Shown piece after piece: positions 1 through 9,843 of a stretch of DNA of 34,637 bases (positions within the stretch are counted from its first letter, which is position 1; each line of letters starts with the position of its first letter). The position numbers were made by a program, and so were the translations under genes. This stretch comes from Nemertoderma westbladi (lineage: Eukaryota > Xenacoelomorpha > Nemertodermatida > Nemertodermatidae). The DNA is taken from contig JAUCBJ010003510.1 of the NCBI GenBank assembly GCA_032718475.1, positions 1 through 34,637 on the forward strand, written 5' to 3'. The notes under the pieces were generated by a model. It had not been told where the DNA came from and searched no databases. It saw only the letters and a program-made list of their open reading frames with translations.

Positions 1-1569
1 CTGCATCTGCCCGAGCAGGAGATCCATCCCCCGTCGTCTCTCGTCCACCCATTCGACCGCCGAAGCGGGAGTCGCCAACGTTGTAGCGGGCGGACGAGGG
101 ACAACGGGCGACAAATCTGGAATATTTCGCTCGGAGTCCAGGGTATGCACTGTCTCATGGACTGTTCTGCTGGGCACAGGTAGCTTAGTGCTGTGCAAAG
201 GGAATTGAGAAGTAGGTTCAGGGAGTACAGGTGTCTCTATTACCGAAGGGGTGATTTCAAGAACAGGCCTAATTATTTCAGGCTCATCTACTATAGTAGG
301 GAGTCTTTCTATTGTAATTATTTGGTCTGTGGGCTCTGTACTACCTAAGTTGGTGTTATTTAGTTGCCTTCTAACAGCTGGAGGCAAATCAGGCAATTTC
401 TGACGGTGGAATGTTCTTTTACGTCTGCTTAGGCGGGATCGATTTCCTCCGCCTTCAGCGTCGGTGGTATCGCCTTCCTCAGATGATGTATACCCCTGTC
501 TCTTGGGAGTAGATCGACTCATCATCTGCATATTGCTCGCTGTTAACTGTTTATTGAAGTTGTCTTGCTTCTCTTGAAGAATTTCCAACTCTAGTTGGGT
601 TGCCTCTTCAGATGCCCTCCGTTCTGCTTCTACCACTGCCTCTGCTATTGCCAGTGCCGCTTTTCTTTCGGCTTCTGCCGCTGCCACTGCTGCTGCCACT
701 GCCGTTGTCTTTCTATCTTCTATACGTTTTTTCTTTACTTGTTCTTCTTGTTCTCTAGCGATGCGGAGTTGTTCATCGAATTTAGCTTGGTTCGCCGCTA
801 ACCTATCCACATCAATCGCATCTAACACGAGTTTGGCTCCTTCGCTATTAGGGCTAAGTCCCTCTAGCCTTCTCCTCAACTCTTCATCTCCCAAAAAACG
901 CTGATAGTCTGACAGATAGATATCAATGGCATCCTTCTTATGCGGTTTCTCTGCCGTCGCTTCACTTTCCACTTGGGAAAAAGTAGCGTCCGTCGATTCT
1001 CCATGGGTTGAGCGCTCCTCCAACTGAGCTTTCCACCGAGCTGCTCCTTGAACCTGGCGACTCACCCGTTGAAACCAAGTTTTTACGGCAACTTGCAACG
1101 ACGTGTCTTGTTTTCTTTTAGAAGCCTCCTCAAAGGCGGATAAGATTAGCCTAATCCGCAAAACTCTTTCTCTAACTTGATAAAGCAGCGATCCCTGCTC
1201 TTGAGGTCCTTGAGGTTGTTGAAAAAGTTGCTTTTCTACTCGCTCCATAGAGCTGAAGAATCCCTGTGCGTATCCGGCTGCGGACCTCTTCCACACAGCT
1301 GGATCGATGGTTTCCTTGGCTACTCCCATCCGGTGTATGTCTTCCCAGGCAGCTTCTGATAAATCAAACGGGAGTCCGGGTCCGGGGAAGTTCCATTGCG
1401 ACTCGACAATAGACTTCAGTTCTTCACTCGTGTATCCCGCGTAGCTATCTCTAGTTGACCGTTGACTTCTCGCCCAATCGATCTGGTGTTCTTCCACCGC
1501 GATCAATAACCCAGCGAGCACGGCTGCAGGAAGGATGAGAAGGGGATCCGTATAAACCGCATCCGTCAT
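1..1569 (-). CDS. Unrecognised coiled-coil protein, partial (C-terminus beyond left edge)
   Basis: Translating the minus strand gives a frame with no stop from 1719 down to base 1 (573 codons); the first in-frame ATG is at 1569, leaving 523 codons to the edge. From that Met: a short hydrophobic stretch at residues 9-24; a mixed region to about 240; a strongly charged, Ala/Glu/Lys/Gln-rich segment at about 250-342 that looks like a coiled coil; a basic cluster near 373-387 (NRSRLSRRKR) that could be a nuclear signal or nucleic-acid contact; and a Pro/Thr/Ser-rich tail at about 395-500. Base composition is clearly richer in G+C than the flanking AT-rich DNA, as expected of selected coding sequence. 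I see no zinc knuckle, protease or RT motif in the visible part. A retroelement ORF1/Gag-like protein is possible given the neighbourhood, but this is inference; a host coiled-coil gene is equally open. Confidence 0.6.
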   Translation of the reverse strand, partial: MTDAVYTDPLLILPAAVLAGLLIAVEEHQIDWARSQRSTRDSYAGYTSEELKSIVESQWNFPGPGLPFDLSEAAWEDIHRMGVAKETIDPAVWKRSAAGYAQGFFSSMERVEKQLFQQPQGPQEQGSLLYQVRERVLRIRLILSAFEEASKRKQDTSLQVAVKTWFQRVSRQVQGAARWKAQLEERSTHGESTDATFSQVESEATAEKPHKKDAIDIYLSDYQRFLGDEELRRRLEGLSPNSEGAKLVLDAIDVDRLAANQAKFDEQLRIAREQEEQVKKKRIEDRKTTAVAAAVAAAEAERKAALAIAEAVVEAERRASEEATQLELEILQEKQDNFNKQLTASNMQMMSRSTPKRQGYTSSEEGDTTDAEGGGNRSRLSRRKRTFHRQKLPDLPPAVRRQLNNTNLGSTEPTDQIITIERLPTIVDEPEIIRPVLEITPSVIETPVLPEPTSQFPLHSTKLPVPSRTVHETVHTLDSERNIPDLSPVVPRPPATTLATPASAVEWVDERRRGMDLLLGQMQ

Positions 1570-1649
1570 CTCTGCTCCGCGCTCGGGTGTCAGCTCTACA
1601 GTATCCTCACTACTGGAGCTGCTGGGCTGCTGAGGAATAGAGTTCTTGA

Positions 1650-1886
1650 CTAGCGGGTTGTTGCTGTTCCGCTGCCTTGTTGGTCCCGCTTGACCTGAGC
1701 TCGGGTGCCTATGATAGACCTACGATGTTGGACCAGCCTAGGTTCTGTTATTACTACTGGAGGGATGACCTTCCTCACAGTGGGAGGTGAACTGGATTTA
1801 CGACCAGACGGTTGTACGTCTCTATCTGAGTCGCAGATAGTTACATCTAATATACTGTCTGACAGGTTCTGCTTAGTATCAGACAT
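1650..1886 (-). CDS. Short frame overlapping the start of the coiled-coil ORF
   Basis: A 78-codon minus-strand frame with ATG at 1886 encodes a Ser/Pro/Arg/Asp-rich, low-complexity peptide. Its last 70 bases (1650-1719) overlap the long downstream frame, which lies in the -1 frame relative to it. The composition is similar to that of the long ORF, so this may be its true N-terminus separated by a frameshift, or joined by programmed -1 frameshifting. I looked in the overlap for a canonical X-XXY-YYZ slippery heptamer and did not find one, and no convincing intron fits. It could also be an upstream exon or a chance frame. Confidence 0.35.
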   Translation of the reverse strand: MSDTKQNLSDSILDVTICDSDRDVQPSGRKSSSPPTVRKVIPPVVITEPRLVQHRRSIIGTRAQVKRDQQGSGTATTR

Positions 1887-1969
1887 GACTATGTATACCG
1901 CTGAATGTCTACTGCTGTATTACAGTCTGAGTAAGTCTAGTAACTCAGTATTAACTGCTAGCCTAGTAA

Positions 1970-3260
1970 TTAATTACCGGTACTGCTACTCAGTGTAGCG
2001 TGATATATATATAATATATTAGAATACCGGTATGCTTATAGTATATATAACTATATAAGTATTATTACAGACTAGGTTTATCACAGAATACCGGTATAAT
2101 TTTAGCACAAATATATATAAATATATAATAGGCCTATCGGAATACCGGTATACAGCTTACAGTTTGTAGTATATATAATTCTGGAATAGAATTAATTACA
2201 AGTACCGGTATAATTTCAGCCTAGATTTATAGAAATAAGATAATAGGCCTATCGTAAATACCGGTATATCAATTATTTTGGAATAATTGAATTTCTGAAC
2301 TTTAGGGTTACTTGGTTACTTTAACTTACTTTATTACCGTTATTTAAGCAGTAATCCAACTGATATTGAGACCTAATGGTTGTATGGTAGGCCTACTATT
2401 TATAAATCGTTAGATTTGATTTATAATATATTTATACCCGTTTTAATGGGTTTTGTCAATGTTTGAAATAAATGTTATTATTTCTGGGGGTAATCACTAC
2501 ACAAAGCGGTGCGCTTTCAGTGAAGTGTTACTTATAGACACTAAAACAAATATTACTAATTTACCTAAGTTACTTAATACTACAAATTACGTACAATTCG
2601 GGTGAGATTACAATCTCTAAATAAATGCAAAAATTTACAAAAAACACAAAATACGAATTTTTAGGGTAATTTTACAAGAAGTCTACAAACCAGCCTAACA
2701 AAGGGTTAGAAAACTGGTTATTACAACGGACAGGGTACTGCGGTATTTGAAAATAATACGTAGTAGTAAATACACTGCGTTGTCCAGATAGAAAAATACC
2801 ACCGCCTGACGACCTATAGCCGTATCGCTATAGGTTCTACGTTATGTATCACGGAGTGTTCCTACCTAGAAGTTAATAGAGCTAATCGAATGTGCCTATC
2901 AACCACTTTACAACACAAATATAATGCCTACACTAATTATTTTCGGAAAGCACTGTACACTAAACCCTAAATTAGGTACGAGTACTTGTACAACAGATAA
3001 TCAGTAATTAAATATACTTGAACAGCTAAAAGAACCACGGCATCTGCTGGAGTGACCGATGCACAAAATCACCAGTCTTTACCTACGCCAAGCAGCCCGT
3101 GTAGTACCGAGGTTAATTTAACTATAGCGGTATGTATAACAAACACAATTACTGTAGGAACAAACTTGGGGACTTGAATGTTGCGAATAATCGCATAAAC
3201 TCTGAATAATAAATATTACGCTACGCGTACAAACCACTCAAACAAAAATGCAGACTAAAT
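1970..3260. other. Gene-free AT-rich stretch with recurrent ACCGGT palindromes
   Basis: No coding frame is convincing here. The palindrome (T)ACCGGT(A) recurs near 1976, 2024, 2091, 2143, 2201 and 2260, each in a TA-rich context, and reappears near 3909, 3951 and 3987. The same hexamer is frequent around 22180, 25608-25800 and 26440-26520. The dispersion suggests a genome-wide sequence habit rather than a local regulatory site. Confidence 0.5.
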
Positions 3261-3264
3261 ACTG

Positions 3265-3838
3265 ACAGACTACTATCAAGCCTAAATAAACTACAGGACA
3301 TGCAGACTCCGAAATAGTTAGGTAGTATGCGTTCTAACCCAGTAGTACGACTTATTCTTTAATTGGGGGTTTACTTTACAGCAATGGCTACCCCAACTTC
3401 CCAACCGTTCTTTATCGGACAAGGGCTCTACACACACTGCAATCCGTTCAGACCTAATAACAGACAGACAACTATCCAGCCTACAAATTATCTAAATGAT
3501 ATTATACGCTACCTGTACAGACTACACAAACAAAGTACAGACCAAACGATGGCAGACTACTCTCAAGCCTAAATAAACTACAGGACATGCAGACTCCGAA
3601 ATAGTTAGGTAGTATGCGTTCTAACCCAGTAGTACGACTTATTCTTTAATTGGGGGTTTACTTTACAGCAATGGCTACCCCAACTTCCCAACCGTTCTTT
3701 ATCGGACAGGTGACCTACACACACTGCAATTCGTTCGGACTTAACAGCAATCAGACAACAGCTCAGCCTACAAATTGTCTGTACAATATGATCAGGCTTA
3801 CACGCCTTCTGTTCAATACTGGCCTACAAACAAATAAA
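3265..3838. repeat. Tandem duplication, two copies of about 287 bp
   Basis: The segment starting AGACTACTATCAAGCC at 3265 recurs at 3552. The first half of each copy (to about 3420 and 3707) is nearly identical; the second halves have diverged visibly. Each copy contains a short plus-strand frame beginning in the shared GGGGGTTTACTTTACAGC region; these frames differ at their ends and show no recognisable domain, so I treat them as by-products of the duplication. Confidence 0.85.
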
Positions 3839-3839
3839 A

Positions 3840-5520
3840 CTTGACAGAAATAAGTAAAAATCTCAATAAAAAACCAGGGCGTGCAGTCCCTGATTAATTA
3901 TTAAGGCCTACCGGTATATAATAATCAAAATCGAATAATACTGCTGTAGGTACCGGTCCGGATGATCAGGCAGTCAGGCCTACTGGTTACCGGTCGACCG
4001 GTACTTTCGACTTTATTGCTTACTGCAATAAAGAAGCAATATCCGTTATTGTTCGCGCTTTCAGACCTTTGGCAGTTTAACCCGCCAAATTAGGATGTCT
4101 GTTAGATAATAAATCACTTTAGCCGATGACAAATATTTGATTCACTACACTAGTCGAAACCAATCTGTGCGCGATCATTCACCCGCTGGATAATTCCCGG
4201 GAGATTGGGTTCGACGGCTTAATTTTATTGCTATGTAAGCTTAATGTATTATTCGACTGACAGTATTATATAATCTCTGACAATATTATTCACCTTCGGG
4301 AATATTAACAGTTCCTTTAGGACGTGGCGCTTTATTTATATAAACAGAGTTATGACTTAAACTACTCACAACGATATGGCTTAATTATAATTCACATATA
4401 TGGCACATTCTTTAGGAAATGCTTCGTTATCAGTCTCACTCATACACAATGCTGCACAATACTGCACACTGATCTGCCGATCTTCACTGATTTTAGTCAC
4501 ATATAAAAGGAACACGGACTGACTCATGTAGGGGCTATCAAATAACATTAGATTCACTTCAAACCACTTTAACATAAGTCACAATCGTTATGTATAACCT
4601 TTCTCTCTTACCTTCAGTATATCAAGAATATTGGGTTTTCGGGGTTATTTATCGTTATTCCAAATATAATAATTCATCAACCAAATTATGAAGTACAGAC
4701 AGCAAATAGCAGTATAACAATATAAAGTATGCACAGTGTTACACAGTATGCAGTGTATGCAGTACTGCAGTATGCATTGATTGCATTGAGTTAGGTTAGT
4801 CAAGTTAGATAACGGATATATGTCCTTATGATTAAGCCTACTAGTGTACGGCTAAAACAGTAAAGCACAAAATACTTCCAAGCCGTTCTTTCTTTGGCTC
4901 AGGACTGAATGTAAACACTGCACATAGGCATTGCGTCATTTCTCGGAAATTTTCTGTACAAGGAGCCACAAAAACGCTCTAATTGGCTGACTGAACTGAG
5001 AGACGCCGTAGAACAAAGGAAATCAACACGTATGAATGTCAGCTGTTAACCGTAGTCATAGTAACTACTGTTCAAGAGTAGCTATCACCCCTTTGCGTCA
5101 CGAATTGCCATAGAATCATAAAATATGCCTTTCACAGTACACATACGGAGGAAATAGGTCTTAGATCCTCTAAAAACACCGATACAGCAATAATACGGTC
5201 TCTTACACTTATTAAATCAACTACAGAGTATTTTAATGTAAAAGATAATAAAAATAACGGGGCAATTCAGCAAAGGCTTTTACAAATCGAGATCAATGAG
5301 ATTCCCCGAAAAGATCCATAGAGTGTTAGGTTGCCCTTCTTGGGAATTAAGGGAGATGATGGTTAAGTTAAACTCGTTTTTTTATAAGAGTTTTAAAAAA
5401 GTGTCCTTTTCGAAATCCTCGCCATTCTTCATATTTGTCTTGTTTGTAAGTACACAGCGTTAGAAAACTTACGTTACACGGATTCCAAATATGTAACATT
5501 GATATATTTTGCGAAACATA
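3840..5520. other. Gene-free stretch
   Basis: Only short frames without domain character occur. One detail is an 18-bp match (GGATTCCAAATATGTAAC, 5479-5496) to the arm of the inverted-repeat family seen at 31320, 32440 and 33270, probably an old fragment of that family. Confidence 0.45.
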
Positions 5521-5522
5521 CC

Positions 5523-5943
5523 CACCGAACTCATACAACATACCCACCGAACTCATACAACATACCCACCGAACTCATACAACATACCCACCGAACTCAT
5601 ACAACATACCCTCCGAACTCATACAACATACTCACCGAACTCATACAACATACCCACCGAACTCATACAACATACTCACCGAACTCATACAACATACCCA
5701 CCGAACTCATACAACATACTCACCGAACTCATACAACATACCCACCGAACTCATACAACATACCCACCGAACTCATACAACATACACACCGAACTCATAC
5801 AACATACCCACCGAACTCATACAACATACCCACCGAACTCATACAACATACCCACCGAACTCATACAACATACCCACCGAACTCATACAACATACTCACC
5901 GAACTCATACAACATACCCACCGAACTCATACAACATACACAC
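5523..5943. repeat. 22-bp minisatellite, about 19 copies
   Basis: The unit is ACCGAACTCATACAACATAC plus CC, CT or CA, repeated with an exact 22-bp period from about 5523 to 5943. Variation is nearly confined to one base (CCC, CTC or CAC before ACCGAAC). Because 22 is not a multiple of 3, the long overlapping frames with Thr/His/Tyr repeats across the array are artefacts of stop-free repetition, not genes. Confidence 0.97.
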
Positions 5944-6036
5944 CTACCGGGAAATCCTATACTCGATCTCACCTATCAATCATTGATGAGCGATTTAAAC
6001 TTATTATCAAGTTACCAAATCCCGGTTAATTTATAG

Positions 6037-7443
6037 CAATGTTACATAAAGGTTTACGGTGTAACAATGTTACATAAAGGTTTACGGTGTAACAATGTTA
6101 CATAAAGGTTTACGGTGTAACAATGTTACATAAAGGTTTACGGTGTAACAATGTTACATAAAGGTTTACGGTGTAACAATGTTACATAAAAGTTTACGGT
6201 GTAACAATGTTACATAAAGGTTTACGGTGTAACAATGTTACATAAAGGTTTACGGTGTAACAATGTTACATAAAGGTTTACGGTGTAACAATGTTACATA
6301 AAGGTTTACGGTGTAACAATGTTACATAAAAGTTTACGGTGTAACAATGTTACATAAAGGTTTACGGTGTAACAATGTTACATAAAGGTTTACGGTGTAA
6401 CAATGTTACATAAAGGTTTACGGTGTAACAATGTTACATAAAGGTTTACGGTGTAACATTGTTACATAAAGGTTACGGTGTAACAATGTTACATAAAGGT
6501 TTACGGTGTAACAATGTTACATAAAAGTTTAGGGTGTAACAATGTTACATAAAGGTTTACGGTGTAACAATGTTACATAAAGGTTTACGTTGTAACAATG
6601 TTACATAAAGGTTTACGGTGTAACAATGTTACATAAAGGTTTACGGTGTAACATTGTTACATAAAGGTTACGGTGTAACAATGTTACATAAAGGTTTACG
6701 GTGTAACATTGTTACATAAAGGTTTACGGTGTAACAATGTTACATAAAGGTTTACGGTGTAACAATGTTACATATAGGTTTACGGTGTAACATTGTTACA
6801 TAAAGGTTTACGGTGTAACAATGTGACATAAAGGTTTACGGTGTAACAATGTTACATAAAGGTTTGCGGTGTAACAATGTTACATAAAGGTTTACGGTGT
6901 AACAATGTTACATAAAGATTACGGTGTAACAATGTTACAGAAAGGTTTACGGTGTAACAATGTTACATAAAGGTTACGGTGTAACAATGTTACATAAAGG
7001 TTACGGTGTAACAATGTTACATAAAGGTTTACGGTGTAACAATGTTACATAAAGGTTTACGGTGTAACAATGTTACATAAAGGTTTACGGTGTAACAATG
7101 TTACATAAAGGTTTACGGTGTAACAATGTTACATAAAGGTTTACGGTGTAACAATGTTACATAAAAGTTTACGGTGTAACAATGTTACATAAAGGTTTAC
7201 GGTGTAACAATGTTACATAAAGGGTTACGGTGTAACAATGTTACATAAAGGTTTGCGGTGTAACAATGTTACATAAAGGTTTACGGTGTAACAATGTTAC
7301 ATAAAGATTACGGTGTAACAATGTTACAGAAAGGTTTACGGTGTAACAATGTTACATAAAGGTTACGGTGTAACAATGTTACATAAAGGTTTACGGTGTA
7401 ACAATGTTACATAAAGGTTTACGGTGTAACAATGTTACATAAA
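6037..7443. repeat. 28-bp minisatellite, about 50 copies, each a hairpin-former
   Basis: The unit of 28 bp (27 bp in some copies) is built on CAATGTTACATAAAGG followed by TTTACGGTGTAA. Every copy contains TGTAAC-AAT-GTTACA, a perfect 6-bp inverted repeat around 3 bases; about five copies have ATT in the middle instead, which keeps the arms intact. Other variants (AAAAG, AAGATT, GCGG, CAGAAAG) recur in blocks: the stretch near 6870-6980 is repeated near 7250-7370, implying higher-order duplication. The array abuts the 3' tail of the LINE on its right. Confidence 0.97.
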
Positions 7444-7462
7444 TTTAATTTAATTTAATTGA
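7441..7462 (-). repeat. Simple-repeat 3' tail of the minus-strand LINE
   Basis: On the minus strand the LINE 3' untranslated region (7636 down to about 7463) ends in repeats of AATTA immediately before the minisatellite starts. Short tandem-repeat tails instead of poly(A) are usual for several non-LTR retrotransposon clades. The boundary marks where the LINE was inserted next to, or inside, the array. Confidence 0.6.
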
Positions 7463-7636
7463 TATTCGTACATATGAATAAACGATAGACATAGTACACG
7501 GTACGTAGACATATTATTAGTAAAGTAGCACAATATTAATGACGTAGGCCTATGTAATGAATAACTGACAGAACACGCAGTAAATGACACGGCATCGAAC
7601 AAAATAATTATAGGCAATAATATAAAGAATATTTAA

Positions 7637-8817
7637 CTAACATGTAGTAATATAATTAAGGATATCAGTAATCTCATCAACATTAAAACCAGGTATATCA
7701 ATATTGCTACAACGACAATTAATTAATTCCCTACACAATTCTAATTTCCATCTATCAGCTACATCAAAAGGAACGTAGTTCAACTTATTAACGTGCGTAA
7801 CATTGATCGAGTTAATGAGAGGTATTTTACACAGATTTGCGATAGAACGTAAATTGCACCCACTTCGCGAACGACAATCATATAAAAATAATTTTGCTAA
7901 ATAACGAATGCTTGATTTTTCAGACTGCACTAAACTGGTACAAAATCTTATAAAACGTGAATATAACATAATACTGGGGTGTTTAAACTGCATTACATTT
8001 TCTACAATATATCTATGTGATGTAAAAGGCAATCTAAAAATAATCCTAATATTAATATTCCATGAACTGTATATACGAGTACACGATGCAGAAAAAAGAT
8101 CCCATAAATTACTACCGTAGAAGGATGTGCAATAAATACGCTGAATATTACTCAAAACATACAGATCAGAAAAATAGAATTCTTGTCGAAGTACATTGAG
8201 CTTTCCTATAAATTTTCCCCGTTTTCGTATAATATCAGACTCCATTGTGTTCTGGAAATCTAACATGTTTCCTAGATGCAACGCCTCCCTGACCCAAGGA
8301 AGTGGTCTCCCGTTCAGCATTACTGACGCTGTGGGTTTAAACCACACTCTCCCAAAAGGAATGCATTTGGATTTATCCGGATTCGGGTTTGTACTAAACA
8401 CGAGATGGTTTTCGGTTGCGAACTCCTCGCATAACTTGACCATAAACCGTAGTCCCACTATGGAAGGGCATAAAAGGAGAAGATCATCTGCGTAGCCGAA
8501 AATACCAAAATAAAAAGAACCAATATAACAGCCAACTTTAGATGACCTCAGTTTTGATATTAATTTATCCAATATAATACAGAACAGAATCGGAGATGCC
8601 ACTGAACCTTGACGAACTCCGTTCGTTAACGTAAATGACTCGGAATGGAAGCTGTTCCAGCGGACGCAACATGTTTGATTACTATAGATCCATAGCAGGG
8701 TTCGTAAGAAAAAAGGAGAAAACCCCTTCTTAATAAGTTCCAGAAATAGCTTGCACCATTCAACCATAACGAAGGCTTTCGATAGATCGAGAAGACATCC
8801 AAATACAGGAGTTGCGT
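7637..8817 (-). pseudogene. LINE reverse transcriptase, C-terminal part (split by retrozyme array)
   Basis: This is the second half of a non-LTR retrotransposon RT frame. Reading minus from 8817, a domain A-type motif (LLDLSKAF, with the following catalytic Asp replaced by Val), then NGVRQGSVASP (about residues 49-59 counted from the Met at 8767) and the catalytic FGYADD box (about 90-95) are present. The thumb and C-terminal region continue to a stop at 7637. The N-terminal half lies at 9844-11085 on the same strand; together they form one RT interrupted by about 1 kb of hammerhead repeats. The A-box Asp substitution plus the interruption make it non-functional. The clade is likely within the CR1/Jockey-like group, but I assign this only loosely. 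Confidence 0.9.
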
Positions 8818-9040
8818 TTACACCTTTAATTACAGTTGCAACAGCTCATCTCCAATTTATTTAATTAATATCACCTGGCAGCAATACCGAGCTGAATATT
8901 TATTTATTTGTACTTCCCTCCTGTTTCACTCTAGCATACTTGAGGCCGTTAGGTCCGCTGTTAGAGATAGAATATTTGCAACTTAAGACTGCCCGTTCAA
9001 TAGAAGTGGATTAGGTGGGACTGCGAGTGTCAGGGGCTAG

Positions 9041-9111
9041 TGGCTGAGCTGGTTAGCGCTACTGATGAGGCCTGTTAGGCCGAAACGTGCGTATAGCGCT
9101 GGTTCAACCCC
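9041..9111 (+). promoter_or_regulatory. tRNA-like A box and B box bracketing the hammerhead (in each unit)
   Basis: TGGCTGAGCTGG (9041-9052) fits the pol III A-box pattern TRGYNNANNGG, and GGTTCAACCCC (9101-9111) fits the B-box pattern GGTTCRANNCC. Same strand, A upstream of B, with the ribozyme core exactly between them, where a tRNA would carry its anticodon arm. The pair recurs at 9381-9392/9441-9451 and 9722-9733/9782-9792. The match to consensus is seen directly; promoter activity is inferred. Confidence 0.75.
9056..9099 (+). ncRNA. Type I hammerhead ribozyme, copy 1
   Basis: The conserved core is complete: CTGATGA (9062-9068), stem II GGCC/GGCC with loop TGTTA (9069-9081), GAA (9082-9084), a minimal stem III ACG/CGT with a 2-base loop (9085-9092), then A9093 as the cleavage nucleotide (GUA, cut 3' of 9093). 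Stem I is GCGCTA (9056-9061) pairing perfectly with TAGCGC (9094-9099), and may extend through GGTT/AACC and GGGG/CCCC further out. The 3-bp stem III is typical of animal retroelement hammerheads, some of which work better as dimers. Cleavage would release 340-base monomers from multi-unit RNA. Confidence 0.93.
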
Positions 9112-9127
9112 CGGTGACGCGCTCCCA

Positions 9128-9133
9128 TTTTTT
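9128..9133 (+). terminator. T6 tract, candidate pol III terminator (in each unit)
   Basis: A run of six T on the plus strand lies 16 bases after the B box; copies are at 9468-9473 and 9809-9814. In animals four or more T usually end pol III transcription. If used, transcripts would be about 100 bases, tRNA-sized with the ribozyme inside, and not a full 340-base unit. Confidence 0.55.
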
Positions 9134-9395
9134 CCACTTCTGAACAAACCCATAATATTACACCTTTAATTACAGTTGCAACAGCTCATCTCCAATTTAT
9201 TTAATTAATATCACCTGGCAGCAATACCGAGCTGAATATTTATTTATTTGTACTTCCCTCCTGTTTCACTCTAGCATAATTGAGGCCGTTAGGTCCGCTG
9301 TTAGAGATAGAATATTTGCAACTTAAGACTGCCCGTTCAATAGAAGTGGATTAGGTGGGACTGCGAGTGTCAGGGGCTAGTGGCTGAGCTGGTTA

Positions 9396-9439
9396 GCGCT
9401 ACTGATGAGGCCTGTTAGGCCGAAACGTGCGTATAGCGC
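9396..9439 (+). ncRNA. Type I hammerhead ribozyme, copy 2
   Basis: Identical in sequence to copy 1 over the whole core and stems, offset by 340 bp: CTGATGA at 9402-9408, cleavage predicted 3' of A9433. All invariant positions and all stem I, II and III pairs are kept. Confidence 0.93.
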
Positions 9440-9736
9440 TGGTTCAACCCCCGGTGACGCGCTCCCATTTTTTCCACTTCTGAACAAACCCATAATATTA
9501 CACCTTTAATTACAGTTGCAACAGCTCATCTCCAATTTATTTAATTAATATCACCTGGCAGCAATACTCGAGCTGAATATTTATTTATTTGTACTTCCCT
9601 CCTGTTTCACTCTAGCATACTTGAGGCCGTTAGGTCCGCTGTTAGAGATAGAATATTTGCAACTTAAGACTGCCCGTTCAATAGAAGTGGATTAGGTGGG
9701 ACTGCGAGTGTCAGGGGCTAGTGGCTGAGCTGGTTA

Positions 9737-9780
9737 GCGCTACTGATGAGGCCTGTTAGGCCGAAACGTGCGTATAGCGC
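9737..9780 (+). ncRNA. Type I hammerhead ribozyme, copy 3
   Basis: Identical in core and stems to copies 1 and 2, offset by a further 341 bp: CTGATGA at 9743-9749, cleavage predicted 3' of A9774. The one extra base of unit 3 lies outside the ribozyme, in its AATACTCGAGC segment. Confidence 0.93.
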
Positions 9781-9843
9781 TGGTTCAACCCCCGGTGACG
9801 CGCTCCCATTTTTTCCACTTCTGAACAAACCCATAATATTACA

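Noticed and set aside
3363-3844. Pair of paralogous small genes starting in the GGGGGTTTACTTTACAGC region
   Set aside because: The shared start lies in a 287-bp tandem DNA duplication and the frames diverge to unrelated ends; no domain.
5499-6036. Two overlapping 175-residue frames rich in Thr, His, Tyr and Asn
   Set aside because: They are produced by a 22-bp minisatellite lacking stops; the frame rotates every unit and two frames are open at once, so there is no coding signal.
6037-7443. CRISPR-like array of 28-bp repeats
   Set aside because: The repeats are directly contiguous with no spacers, the genome is clearly eukaryotic and no cas-like gene is near; it is a minisatellite.
8196-8495. 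Plus-strand frame of 99 residues
   Set aside because: It is the antisense shadow of the LINE RT frame at 7637-8817.
9031-9127. Genuine tRNA gene
   Set aside because: A and B boxes are present but there is no acceptor stem, anticodon arm or proper T stem; the interval is filled by a hammerhead core.
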